Program-made: the position numbers and the translations under genes
The notes under the pieces: model-generated
Told to the model about the DNA's origin: nothing
What the model saw: the letters and a program-made list of their open reading frames with translations, nothing else
Database searches by the model: none
Shown: one piece after another, positions 39,358-50,242 of the stretch
How the letters are laid out: each line of letters begins with the position of its first letter
Position numbering within the stretch: position 1 is the stretch's first letter
From: an uncultured Pelagibacteraceae bacterium
GTDB taxonomy: Bacteria > Pseudomonadota > Alphaproteobacteria > Pelagibacterales > Pelagibacteraceae
DNA: 50,430 nt
Direction: 5' to 3'
Assembly (NCBI GenBank): GCA_902610975.1
Contig: CACLXL010000003.1
Coordinates: forward strand, 91,029 to 141,458

Positions 39358-40748
39358 TGGAAAAAAATAAAACAAAAGCTCAGAGCGTTTATGTTTCCGA
39401 AGAAGAAAGAACGCTTAATTGGGAAGAAATACAATCATCATTTCAAAAAACCTTTGGTAGTGAAATCTACAATAGTTGGTTGCAAAAATTGACGCTTATT
39501 AAGGAGTTTAACGATTACTTAATCTTAGGTGTTCCTACAAGATTTTTCAGAGATTGGATAGTTTCAAGGTATCTAGATAAAATATTAGAACAAGTAAAAT
39601 CTTTTAAACTCAGCTTGAACAGAATTGAGTTTAAAATAATTGAAGAAAATAAACAAAATCAAGAAATTATCAAATATAATGAACTCAATAAAGTAACTGA
39701 AATTCAAGATTCAATATTAAACTATAACAGACTAAATCCTAAACTAAATTTTGACAGTTTTATCCAGGGAAAAAGTAATGATATTGCATTGTCGTATTCT
39801 AAAAAAGTCTGCGAAGATATTTCTAGGTACAATCCACTATATTTATGTGGTGGTGTTGGTTTGGGGAAAACTCATTTACTTAATGCAATCGGTTTAGAAC
39901 TTCAAGACAATAACAATGTCATGTTTATATCTGCAGAAAGATTCATGTACCATTTTATAAAATCAATCAAAAAAAATGATATGGTTAATTTTAAAGATTT
40001 CTTTAGAAAATCATCAGTCTTTATAATTGACGATATTCAATTTATAAGTGGTAAAGATAGCCTACAAGAGGAGTTTTTTCATACTTTTAATAGTTTAATG
40101 GATAAGGGCTCTCAGATAATTATTTCGTCAGACAGATCGCCAATGAAACTTGACAGAGTCCAAGATAGAATTAAATCAAGACTTGCTGGCGGATTAGTTG
40201 TTGATATTGAAACTCCAGATTTAGAGTTGAAGATTAAAATAATCAGAAAAAAACTTGAGGAAATCCAAAATCAATTTAAAGAAAATATTCAACTAAGTGA
40301 TGAAGTTATCAACTACGTTGCAAATGAGAGCAAAACAAACATCAGAGAATTAATTGGGATATTAAATAGAGTTGTTGCATTCAGTAGGGTTAATAATAAA
40401 GAATTAAGTATAAATGATTGTAAGAACATCCTTAAAGATGTTTTCAGCCAGATAAGAGTAATCACAGTTGATAAAATACAAAATGTAGTTTCGAATTATT
40501 TTAATATAGGTTTATCAGAGATGCTATCTCAAAGAAGATCAAGACCACTAGCAAGACCACGCCAAGTTGCAATGTACTTAGCAAAAAAAATGACATCTAG
40601 GTCTCTTCCTGAAATTGGCAGAAGATTTGCTAATAGAGATCATACAACTGTCATACATGCAGTTAAAACAATTACAAGGTTATCAGAGCAAGATGATGAA
40701 ATGAAAAAAAACTTAAACCAAATTAAAAGTATTTTGCTTGATCAGTAA
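39357..40748 (+). CDS. dnaA: Chromosomal replication initiator DnaA
   Basis: AAA+ ATPase that opens the replication origin. The 463-aa protein has domain I (about 18-90, with FGSEIYNSWLQKL), a short linker, the AAA+ domain with Walker A GGVGLGKTHLL and Walker B FIIDDIQF, and the DNA-binding domain IV with LARPRQVAMYLAKKM and signature RDHTTVIHAVK. dnaN follows after 2 bp. The start at 39357 is supported by the domain I position; no good SD is visible. Confidence 0.98.
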   Translation: MEKNKTKAQSVYVSEEERTLNWEEIQSSFQKTFGSEIYNSWLQKLTLIKEFNDYLILGVPTRFFRDWIVSRYLDKILEQVKSFKLSLNRIEFKIIEENKQNQEIIKYNELNKVTEIQDSILNYNRLNPKLNFDSFIQGKSNDIALSYSKKVCEDISRYNPLYLCGGVGLGKTHLLNAIGLELQDNNNVMFISAERFMYHFIKSIKKNDMVNFKDFFRKSSVFIIDDIQFISGKDSLQEEFFHTFNSLMDKGSQIIISSDRSPMKLDRVQDRIKSRLAGGLVVDIETPDLELKIKIIRKKLEEIQNQFKENIQLSDEVINYVANESKTNIRELIGILNRVVAFSRVNNKELSINDCKNILKDVFSQIRVITVDKIQNVVSNYFNIGLSEMLSQRRSRPLARPRQVAMYLAKKMTSRSLPEIGRRFANRDHTTVIHAVKTITRLSEQDDEMKKNLNQIKSILLDQ

Positions 40749-40750
40749 TA

Positions 40751-41866
40751 ATGCAATTTGTTGTTAAAAGAGATAATTTATTAAGATCGTTAAATTTTGT
40801 TCAAGGTGTCGTAGAGAAAAAAAATACTTTACCTATATTGTCCAACGTTCTTTTACAATTAAAAGATAAAAAACTTTTAATTGTAGCTACAGATTTAGAT
40901 ATTATTTTCTATGACGAGATATTAGATGTCAAAATTATTAACGAGGGGAGCACTACAACTTCAGCAGCAATTCTTTATGATATTTTAAGAAAAATATCCT
41001 CTAATTCTGAACTAAACTTTGATTTAAAATCTGAAAATAAATTAAGCTTAAAAAGTGAGAATGCAGATTTTAATCTACTGTGTTTACCAACAGATAATTT
41101 TCCGTCATTTGCTGACAAATTTGATAGTGAAGAAATTAGTATTAATAATAGTAAATTCCTCAAATTACTTAACAAAACAAAAATATCCATTTCAAATGAT
41201 GACACACGACATTACTTAAACGGAATATTTATTCATTTGACGGAGGGAAATGGCAGAAGTTTTCTGACTGGAGTTGCAACAGACAGTCACAGATTATCTT
41301 CAAGCAGCATTGAACTCAATAATCAAGAAAATTTTACTCCATTTATTTTGCCTAAAAAAACAGTTTTTCAGCTATGTTCTTTACTTGCAGAGAATTCAGA
41401 TCAGTTAAAAATGCAAATAAGCGAAAACAAAATTAAATTTTCTATTGGCAAAACTCAACTTATTTCAAAAGTTATAGATGGGAAATTTCCAGATTATAAA
41501 AAAGTTGTACCAACAAATAACGAAAAAATATTAATGGTTCCCTCAAAAGAATTTGTTTCCTCAATCGAGCGAGTTGCAAGTGTTTCTTTAGATAGGAAAG
41601 AAGGTGTAAAACTGTTAATTAACAAAGATAATGTTCAATTATCAGTTAATAGTGCAAATTCAGGTGATGGGAATGAAAAAATTAATGCAAAATTCAATTC
41701 TGAAAATCTTAATATTAGTTTTAACTCCAAATATTTAATTGACATTGCATCTGAAGTTGAAAATGACAGTTTAAAAATAAACTTAAAAGACTCCGTTTCT
41801 CCAGTTTTAATAGAAGATGGATCAGATAAAAATAGTTATTATGTTATAATGCCTATGAAAATTTGA
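40751..41866 (+). CDS. dnaN: DNA polymerase III beta subunit (sliding clamp)
   Basis: Ring-shaped processivity clamp. At 371 aa it has the three-domain clamp length, with FVQGVVEKKNTLPILSNVLL near the N-terminus, ATDSHRLSS in domain II and the C-terminal YVIMPMKI, all typical. It lies 2 bp after dnaA, so the two are probably co-transcribed. recF, normally next, is missing: gyrB follows after 135 bp. Confidence 0.98.
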   Translation: MQFVVKRDNLLRSLNFVQGVVEKKNTLPILSNVLLQLKDKKLLIVATDLDIIFYDEILDVKIINEGSTTTSAAILYDILRKISSNSELNFDLKSENKLSLKSENADFNLLCLPTDNFPSFADKFDSEEISINNSKFLKLLNKTKISISNDDTRHYLNGIFIHLTEGNGRSFLTGVATDSHRLSSSSIELNNQENFTPFILPKKTVFQLCSLLAENSDQLKMQISENKIKFSIGKTQLISKVIDGKFPDYKKVVPTNNEKILMVPSKEFVSSIERVASVSLDRKEGVKLLINKDNVQLSVNSANSGDGNEKINAKFNSENLNISFNSKYLIDIASEVENDSLKINLKDSVSPVLIEDGSDKNSYYVIMPMKI

Positions 41867-41940
41867 TTTTGATCAGATTATTAATTTTTTTTCTTTTTTT
41901 AGCTATAATCGTTGGTAATAGATAGTTTTGGAGCCCATAG

Positions 41941-44059
<2,119 letters not shown>

Positions 44060-44066
44060 AAAAATT

Positions 44067-45350
44067 ATGAATTTTTCTACTCTTTTTCGCACAAAAGAGA
44101 ACTTAAGCTTAGATAAAAATACATTAACAATTCTTAGGTACATCGCTATAATTGGCCAAATTTTGGCAATTAGTATAGTTTTTTATTACTTAAATTTACC
44201 GTTACCAATCATAGAATGTTACTTAATTATTTCATTTGGTTTAGCCACAAATTTATACCTTCAATTCGGAATTAAAATCAATCAACTAAAAGATTTTTAT
44301 GCAGCTCCTTTTCTTTTGTATGATCTAATACAATTGAGTGCTCTTCTTTATTTGACAGGGGGGATATTTAATCCTTTTTCTTTCTTGTTGGTTATTCCAG
44401 CTATTGTTTCTTCAACATTTTTAAGTATGGGCACAACAATTATCTTAGGTTTAATAACATCAATACTTTTATTTACTATATCGTTTTTTCACCTACCGCT
44501 GCCAGGGGAAGATATGAATTTGTTACATTTTCCAAATTTTTATAAAATTGGAATTATTATTTCTGTATTGATCGGTTTAATCTTTTTAAGTTATTTCGGC
44601 ATTCGTTTCTCTGGTGAAAAAAAGAAAACCGAGGAAGCTTTTAAAAAACTTCAAGAAGTCATTTATAAAGAGTATGAATTAGAGTCTTTAGGGGGGCAAG
44701 CAGCAGCTGCAGCTCATTCTCTAGGAACACCCCTAGCTACAATTAGTGTCGTAGCTAAAGAATTAAAAAAAGAAATTGGAGATAACAACGAGCTATCTAA
44801 AGATATTGACTTATTGATCAGTCAATCTAAAAGATGCAGTGAAATTCTTAAAAGAATCTCAAAAAAACAAATAGAAGAAGATAAATTTTTCAGCTCAACA
44901 AAATTAGAAAATTTACTTGAAGAAATCATAAATTCTTTCAAAGAAACTTCTTCTAAGGAAATTGTTCTAGTTTCTACTAATGACAAAAATAAAATTGACA
45001 TTCAAAGATCCGCAGAAATGATCTATGGTTTGAGAAATTTCATTGGTAATGCGATAAAATTTTCAAAAAGTAAAGTTAATATTTTTTTAATGAGTGACGA
45101 TAAAGAAATAAAAATTGTAGTAAATGATGATGGGCCAGGATTTCCTAAAGATATTATTACTAAATTGGGAGAACCATATATTAAATCAAGATCTTTAGAA
45201 TTAAATTCAAATTCAGGCTTAGGTCTTGGAACTTTCTTAGGTAAAACTTTATTAGAGAGACAAAATGCTAAACTTTTGTTTAAAGATGACAAAAATTTGG
45301 GTGGTGCTTCAGTAGTTATTAGTTGGTCTCCTAAAAACATTTTACTATAG
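44067..45350 (+). CDS. regB: RegB/PrrB-type redox sensor histidine kinase
   Basis: Membrane kinase that senses quinone and redox state and phosphorylates RegA. The 427-aa protein has six N-terminal membrane segments (about 22-180) with the quinone-site motif GGIFNPF (98-104), the H-box AAAHSLGTPLATI (phospho-acceptor H217), and the ATP domain with N-box NFIGNAIKFS, DDGPGFP and GLGLGTFLGK. C257 lies exactly 40 residues after H217, the same spacing as the redox-active Cys265 relative to H225 in Rhodobacter RegB. It starts 7 bp after gyrB. The partner regA is 4.3 kb away, beyond a minus-strand polyamine operon; senC is absent. Confidence 0.95.
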   Translation: MNFSTLFRTKENLSLDKNTLTILRYIAIIGQILAISIVFYYLNLPLPIIECYLIISFGLATNLYLQFGIKINQLKDFYAAPFLLYDLIQLSALLYLTGGIFNPFSFLLVIPAIVSSTFLSMGTTIILGLITSILLFTISFFHLPLPGEDMNLLHFPNFYKIGIIISVLIGLIFLSYFGIRFSGEKKKTEEAFKKLQEVIYKEYELESLGGQAAAAAHSLGTPLATISVVAKELKKEIGDNNELSKDIDLLISQSKRCSEILKRISKKQIEEDKFFSSTKLENLLEEIINSFKETSSKEIVLVSTNDKNKIDIQRSAEMIYGLRNFIGNAIKFSKSKVNIFLMSDDKEIKIVVNDDGPGFPKDIITKLGEPYIKSRSLELNSNSGLGLGTFLGKTLLERQNAKLLFKDDKNLGGASVVISWSPKNILL

Positions 45351-45358
45351 GGGCAAAA

Positions 45359-46405
45359 TTATTTTGGTTCTTGTTGTGTTAAACAATGAATTGCTCCAAA
45401 TCCCCAAATTAATTCGGAACAATCTATTGGAATAATTTTTCTATTTTTAAATTCTTTTTTAAAAATTTTAATTACTATTTTATCTTTAGGGTCGTTAAAA
45501 GTTGGTAATAAAACAAATTTATTAAAGATATAAAAGTTTAGATACGATGCCGGAACCCTTACTTTTTCTATATAAATTGGTCTAGGCATAGGAATTTTAG
45601 TAATTTTTATTTGGGAGGAGCCAATTTTAATTTTATTTAAAATTTTAAAGTTCTCGTCAAGATTTTTGAAATTTTTATCTTTTTCATTATTTTCGTAAGC
45701 GAGAAAAACTTTATTAGATTTTACAAATCTAGCAATATCATCAACATGACCATGAGTATCGTCTCCAGCAATTCCTTTATTAAGCCAAATAACCTTTTTT
45801 GCTCCAAAAAATTTTTTGAAGATGAGATTGTAATCTTTTCTTTTTAAGAAAGAATTTCTTTGTTGAATTTTGCTTAATAAACATTCTTTTGTTGTGAGTA
45901 GTAAACCTTTTCCATTAACATCGATCGCTCCACCCTCAAGAACTATTGATTTTTTATTAAACTCAGGACTGATGACATTTCCTTTGTAATGATCTTTTAT
46001 TCTCAAATTGACTTTATTGTCTGCTTTATAATTTTTATATTTAGCCCAACCATTAAATTCCCAATTTAACAAAATATTTTGATTTTTTTTATCTTTAATA
46101 AATATTGGCCCTATATCTCGCATCCACACTCTATCAGTTTTACAAATTATAAATTTTACATTTCGCACTCTTGCATTGTTTTTCCTAAGCAATTTTTTAA
46201 TTATATTCTTAGATTTGTGGTTATTAATAAGAAGGTTTACCTTTTGAGATTTGGTGATTTTTGAAATTATTTTAGCAAATATCTCAGGAATATTATTAAA
46301 CTTGTTTGGCCAATCATTTTTATTATAAGGCCAACCCATCAATGTAGATTGTTGTCTTTCCCATTCAGCTGGCATCCTGAAAAGAGATTTTGTTATTCTA
46401 GGCAT
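45359..46405 (-). CDS. aguA: Agmatine deiminase
   Basis: Hydrolyses agmatine to N-carbamoylputrescine and ammonia. The 348-aa guanidino-modifying enzyme shows MPAEWERQQSTLMGWP at the start, VWMRDIGPIF, NWEFNGWAKY, the catalytic-region EGGAIDVNGKG and DDTHGHVDD, and the nucleophile Cys341 in GFGAIHCLTQQ. It is the last gene of the four-gene polyamine operon and overlaps aguB by 8 bp. It ends 8 bp from the convergent regB. No arginine decarboxylase gene is visible here, so the source of agmatine is unknown. Confidence 0.95.
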   Translation of the reverse strand: MPRITKSLFRMPAEWERQQSTLMGWPYNKNDWPNKFNNIPEIFAKIISKITKSQKVNLLINNHKSKNIIKKLLRKNNARVRNVKFIICKTDRVWMRDIGPIFIKDKKNQNILLNWEFNGWAKYKNYKADNKVNLRIKDHYKGNVISPEFNKKSIVLEGGAIDVNGKGLLLTTKECLLSKIQQRNSFLKRKDYNLIFKKFFGAKKVIWLNKGIAGDDTHGHVDDIARFVKSNKVFLAYENNEKDKNFKNLDENFKILNKIKIGSSQIKITKIPMPRPIYIEKVRVPASYLNFYIFNKFVLLPTFNDPKDKIVIKIFKKEFKNRKIIPIDCSELIWGFGAIHCLTQQEPK

Positions 46406-47273
46406 CTCTTGGATTTTTAAGTAGTCCTTTATAATAGTCTATTCTTCTATCTCTAAAAAAAGGCCAATGTTGTCTAGAGGTTTCTACTTTTTTGAAATCA
46501 ATTTCGCAAATTAAAATATTTTCTTTTAAACCGGCCTTTTTAACAACGTTACCACTTGGATCAAATATTACACTATTCCCCCAGAATTCTATCTTTTTAT
46601 GACCTTGTTTTTCAATTCCAACTCTATTTACCGCAGCAACATATATTCCATTAGCTATTGCATGAGACCTTTGAATTGAAAGCCAGGACTCGAGTTGCGA
46701 CTTACCAAATTTCCTTTTTTCTTTTGGATGCCATCCAATAGCGGTTGGATAAAAAATAATTTCAGCTCCTTTAAGAGCTGTTAATCTTGCTGCTTCAGGA
46801 AACCACTGATCCCAACAAATTAAAGTTCCTAAATTGCCTTTTGAGGTTTTAAAAGATTTGAAACCTAAATCCCCAGGAGCAAAATAAAACTTCTCGTAAA
46901 ACTGTGGATCATCAGGAATATGCATTTTTCTGTATTTTCCTAAAAGTTTACCTTTTTCATTAATTACAATACTACTATTGTGATAAAGCCCGGAGGTCTT
47001 CTTCTCAAATAATGAAATTATTAAAATAATTTTCAGTTCTTTAGCAAGTGCAGAAAATAAGTTACTACTAGGCCCTGGTATTTTCTCAGCGAAGTTAAAG
47101 TTTTTATGACTTTCAACCTGACAGAAATATTTTGTCATGAATAACTCTGGCAAGCAAATTACTTTTGCACCTTTTTTTGCTGCAGAATTAATTTTGTCGA
47201 TAGCATTTTGAATATTTTTTTTTGGGTCAGATGACATTTTCATCTGCAATAATGCTATCTTCGTTTTACTCAT
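46398..47273 (-). CDS. aguB: N-carbamoylputrescine amidase
   Basis: Nitrilase-superfamily enzyme releasing putrescine, CO2 and ammonia from N-carbamoylputrescine. The 291-aa protein has the catalytic triad Glu43 (LPELF), Lys116 (KYRKMHIPDD) and Cys153 (LICWDQWFPEAAR). The run CWDQWFPEAAR and the downstream PTAIGWHP are typical of AguB rather than other amidases. It overlaps aguA by 8 bp and follows the deoxyhypusine-synthase-like gene after 6 bp. Confidence 0.95.
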   Translation of the reverse strand: MSKTKIALLQMKMSSDPKKNIQNAIDKINSAAKKGAKVICLPELFMTKYFCQVESHKNFNFAEKIPGPSSNLFSALAKELKIILIISLFEKKTSGLYHNSSIVINEKGKLLGKYRKMHIPDDPQFYEKFYFAPGDLGFKSFKTSKGNLGTLICWDQWFPEAARLTALKGAEIIFYPTAIGWHPKEKRKFGKSQLESWLSIQRSHAIANGIYVAAVNRVGIEKQGHKKIEFWGNSVIFDPSGNVVKKAGLKENILICEIDFKKVETSRQHWPFFRDRRIDYYKGLLKNPRDA

Positions 47274-47279
47274 TATTTT

Positions 47280-48326
47280 TCAATTGAATAAATTTTGAAA
47301 ATTTCTTTTTTGTCTTGCTTGCCAATGTTTACGATGAAAAGCATCACTTGCTATTAGGGGTAATACACTTGTAGCTTCAGCAAACACCATTTGTTCCTTC
47401 GTCACATCCACCTTGCCCCATGAACTTGCTTCTTTTAAAGTAGAACTACTACAAGCACCATCTCTCGTATCTGCCACAGTTATTTGAATAGCGTATTTAT
47501 GCATATCTACCTTTTTACCTAATAACTCTGCACAGACCACTGTATCCTGAATAAAATTTTTGGGTACCCCACCGCCAACCATTAATAATCCCGACTGTTT
47601 TGATTTGAGTTTAATTTCAGTTATTTCTCTGAACTCTCTTATTGAGTCTATAGTGATGTGATTTTCTGGATTTTGTTCCTGATGCATTACAAGCCCAAAT
47701 CCTGCTGAACTATCTGTGAAAGCGGGACAAAATATAGGAACATTACTATCATATGCAGTTTCTATTAATGAGTTTTTTTTCTTAGAATTTGTTTTTAAAT
47801 ATTTTCCAAGTTCTTTAATAAATTCCCTTGAGGTATATGGTTTAGGTTTTAGAGAATTAGCGATATCACATATAGTTTTGTCACATGCTTGAAGCTCCTC
47901 TTCATCAATATAAGTGTCATATATCCTGTCAATATAATTGTTTCTTAGTTCAGTATCATCTTGAAACTGAGAACCCTGATAATGCTTGAAACCTAGAGCT
48001 TCAAAAAAATCCATATCTATAATCGAGGCCCCCGTAGCCACAATAGCATCAACCATGTTATGTTTTACTAAATCAGTGTATAAATCCATGCATCCACCTG
48101 CTGAAGTTGAGCCTGCTAAAGTTAAAAAAATTGAACAATCTTTATCTGCAAGCATTTCATTATAAATAGCCGCCGCTCTGGCTGTATCTCTAGAAGTGAA
48201 AGACATCTTACTCATACCATCAATTATCTTACGAGCATCAAAAGACTTGATATCGATGTGTTCAACCGGAGAGTTAAGTAAAGATTTTTTATTGTGTCCG
48301 ATATTCGGACTGTTTTTTTTATTCAT
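47280..48326 (-). CDS. Deoxyhypusine-synthase-like enzyme (probable homospermidine-type polyamine synthase)
   Basis: A 348-aa relative of eukaryotic/archaeal deoxyhypusine synthase. NAD-binding and active-site signatures include TLAGSTSAGGCMDLY, DAIVATGASIIDMDF, VGGGVPKNF and EASSWGKVD, in which K305 corresponds to the lysine that carries the aminobutyl group. Bacteria lack eIF5A; bacterial members of this family that have been tested make polyamines such as homospermidine from putrescine, and the operon context (decarboxylase upstream, two putrescine-forming enzymes downstream) fits that. The exact product is not readable from the sequence. It overlaps the decarboxylase stop by 1 bp. Confidence 0.87.
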   Translation of the reverse strand: MNKKNSPNIGHNKKSLLNSPVEHIDIKSFDARKIIDGMSKMSFTSRDTARAAAIYNEMLADKDCSIFLTLAGSTSAGGCMDLYTDLVKHNMVDAIVATGASIIDMDFFEALGFKHYQGSQFQDDTELRNNYIDRIYDTYIDEEELQACDKTICDIANSLKPKPYTSREFIKELGKYLKTNSKKKNSLIETAYDSNVPIFCPAFTDSSAGFGLVMHQEQNPENHITIDSIREFREITEIKLKSKQSGLLMVGGGVPKNFIQDTVVCAELLGKKVDMHKYAIQITVADTRDGACSSSTLKEASSWGKVDVTKEQMVFAEATSVLPLIASDAFHRKHWQARQKRNFQNLFN

Positions 48327-49507
48327 TAAGCTACTAAAGAACCAACTTTATCATTTGTATTATCGTACATAGATATAATTGGTTTGTCACTTAATTCGTG
48401 AATATCATTTGAATAAAAACCGTTGAAGTTTGTTCTGAATGTAAGACTGTAAGCCCCTAACTGACCTAACTCTATATAGTCACCCTCTTTAATATTATTA
48501 GGTAACAAAAAAGGTCCTTTCATGTAATCTAATCCATCACAAGTTGGTCCGAAAAAACTAAAAGCAGTTAGTTTTTTAGACTGAATTCTTCCGTTTGTAA
48601 TCATCTTTGATGGTAAAACAAAGTTTGGTGCCCCAGCGTCAAATAAAGATCCATATGTTCCGTCATTAATGTACAAGCTATTTTTTTTTCTTAAAATAAC
48701 TCTAACAATTGTAGAACCACTTTCTGCTACAAGAGCTCTTCCTGGCTCACATATGATTTCTGGTAATTTATTTAACTTCAAGTTATTTAGCTCTTTTTTA
48801 ATTTCCTCCATATAATTAATTAATGGTTCAGGATTGAGATCTGGATATATAGACGGAAATCCTCCACCAACATTAATTGTATTTGGTACTATTTTTGTTT
48901 TTTTAATTATATTTCCGATTTCACGAATTCCTTTAGAGTAAGAAATTTTATGCATACATTGTGAACCAACATGAAAACTTATTCCAAGTTTTTTTGAATG
49001 CTCCTTACACAATCTTACCAACCCTAAAGCTTCTGAGGGAAGCGCACCAAATTTTCTTGAAAGATCTATTTCTGCGTGCTCATTCGAAATCGCAATTCTT
49101 ACAAATAATTCTAAATCTTTTGCTTGATTAGTAGCCTCTAGAATTTTCCTCAACTCATCTTTACTATCAAGAGAGAAACTTTTTACCCCATAATTAAAGT
49201 AAGACAACGATATACTCTCTTTACTTTTGATAGTATGCATAAAATGTAACTTTGCATCTGACTTAATTTTTTTAAGAAGTTTGATCTCATTTAGAGAAGC
49301 AACATCAAATTCATTGATACCACTAGCAATTATCTGTTTAATAATTTTTTCGTTAGGATTTGTTTTAACAGCGTAGAGTATTTTTCCAGGAAAATTATCT
49401 TTAAAAAATTTTACGGATTTTTTAATCTCGTTAAGCCGTATACAATATACGGGGTAATCTGGTTGTAATGAGTTAACTAATTCGTTAACTGTTTTAAATT
49501 TTCCCAT
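48326..49507 (-). CDS. Ornithine/lysine decarboxylase, PLP fold III
   Basis: Decarboxylates ornithine (and possibly lysine) to putrescine (cadaverine). The 393-aa alanine-racemase-fold enzyme has the PLP lysine K48 (YAVKTNPN), SFHVGSQC, the phosphate-binding GGGFPSIYP, EPGRALVAESG and the catalytic Cys323 in GPTCDGLD, the ornithine-decarboxylase pattern. Start is ATG 49507: GAGGGA (49521-49516) lies 8 nt upstream; a second ATG five bases earlier is too close to the SD. First gene of the polyamine operon and divergent from regA over 161 bp. Substrate choice between ornithine and lysine is uncertain. Confidence 0.92.
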   Translation of the reverse strand: MGKFKTVNELVNSLQPDYPVYCIRLNEIKKSVKFFKDNFPGKILYAVKTNPNEKIIKQIIASGINEFDVASLNEIKLLKKIKSDAKLHFMHTIKSKESISLSYFNYGVKSFSLDSKDELRKILEATNQAKDLELFVRIAISNEHAEIDLSRKFGALPSEALGLVRLCKEHSKKLGISFHVGSQCMHKISYSKGIREIGNIIKKTKIVPNTINVGGGFPSIYPDLNPEPLINYMEEIKKELNNLKLNKLPEIICEPGRALVAESGSTIVRVILRKKNSLYINDGTYGSLFDAGAPNFVLPSKMITNGRIQSKKLTAFSFFGPTCDGLDYMKGPFLLPNNIKEGDYIELGQLGAYSLTFRTNFNGFYSNDIHELSDKPIISMYDNTNDKVGSLVA

Positions 49508-49668
49508 TTCATGTGTCCCTCACGTTAAATTACACAAAGATTTTTTAAAAAATTTAATAAAAAAAACCCTATTTATTTCGCGTTTAAGGTTTTTTTACCT
49601 CTATGTAAAGAAAAAAAGGACATTTTTGTCGTGTTGAAATTTAACTAACAGTACCCATATTTCTCATT
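49508..49668. other. Divergent control region between the polyamine operon and regA
   Basis: The 161 bp hold the decarboxylase SD (49521-49516) and A/T-rich inverted repeats: AGGT-T6-ACCT at 49587-49600, whose left arm can also pair with AAAAAAACC near 49560-49568. On the plus strand TTGAAA (49634-49639) and CATATT (49656-49661), 16 nt apart, form a possible regA promoter ending 7 nt before the regA ATG. No coding potential was recognised. Confidence 0.45.
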
Positions 49669-50241
49669 ATGAGAACACTAAAAAAGGTACCAGAGCAGCT
49701 AAAATTAGCAGACTTTGCTGATAAAACGCTATTAATCCTTGATGATGACGATCCGTTGAGGGGTAGGCTTGCTAGAGCAATGGAGAAGAAAGGATTTCAA
49801 GTAAAAGAGGCTAAATCAGTGGCCGAAGGTCTTAACATTGCCAAGACAGCTCCTACAGCCTTTGCTGTGATTGATCTCAGGCTTGAAGATGGCAATGGAT
49901 TGGATGTTGTTAAAGAGCTTTCAAAAAACAAAAAAGATAGCAGAATAGTAATGTTAACGGGTTACGGGAATCTACCTACAGCTGTAGAAGCTGTTAAAGT
50001 AGGAGCAATCGATTACATTTCTAAACCAGTTGATGCGGACGATGTTGAGTCAGCTTTATTGGCTTCTCCAGAATCAAAAGCAAAACCTCCTGAAAATCCT
50101 ATGTCTGCAGATAGAGTAAAGTGGGAACATATCCACCGAGTTTTTGAGTTATGTAATAGAAATGTTTCCGAAACAGCTCGTAGACTTAAAATGCATAGAA
50201 GAACATTACAAAGAATTCTTTCTAAAAGATCCCCAAGATAA
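49669..50241 (+). CDS. regA: RegA/PrrA/ActR-type redox response regulator
   Basis: Response regulator that, phosphorylated by RegB, controls respiration, carbon and energy metabolism in alphaproteobacteria. The 190-aa protein has a receiver domain (about 18-130) with acidic pocket LDDDD, phospho-acceptor D69 (VIDLRLEDGNG), T97 and K119 (SKP). A short proline-containing linker is followed by a Fis-type helix-turn-helix (about 150-187, NVSETARRLKMHRRTLQRIL), nearly invariant in the RegA family. No SD precedes the ATG and the candidate promoter is immediately upstream. Its partner regB lies at 44067 on the same strand, beyond the polyamine operon. Confidence 0.97.
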   Translation: MRTLKKVPEQLKLADFADKTLLILDDDDPLRGRLARAMEKKGFQVKEAKSVAEGLNIAKTAPTAFAVIDLRLEDGNGLDVVKELSKNKKDSRIVMLTGYGNLPTAVEAVKVGAIDYISKPVDADDVESALLASPESKAKPPENPMSADRVKWEHIHRVFELCNRNVSETARRLKMHRRTLQRILSKRSPR

Positions 50242-50242
50242 C

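Noticed and set aside
49477-49512. An 11-codon ORF starting at ATG 49512 on the minus strand, overlapping the decarboxylase start, as a regulatory upstream ORF
   Set aside because: The GAGGGA SD is only 3 nt from this ATG but 8 nt from the decarboxylase ATG, so the SD belongs to the decarboxylase.
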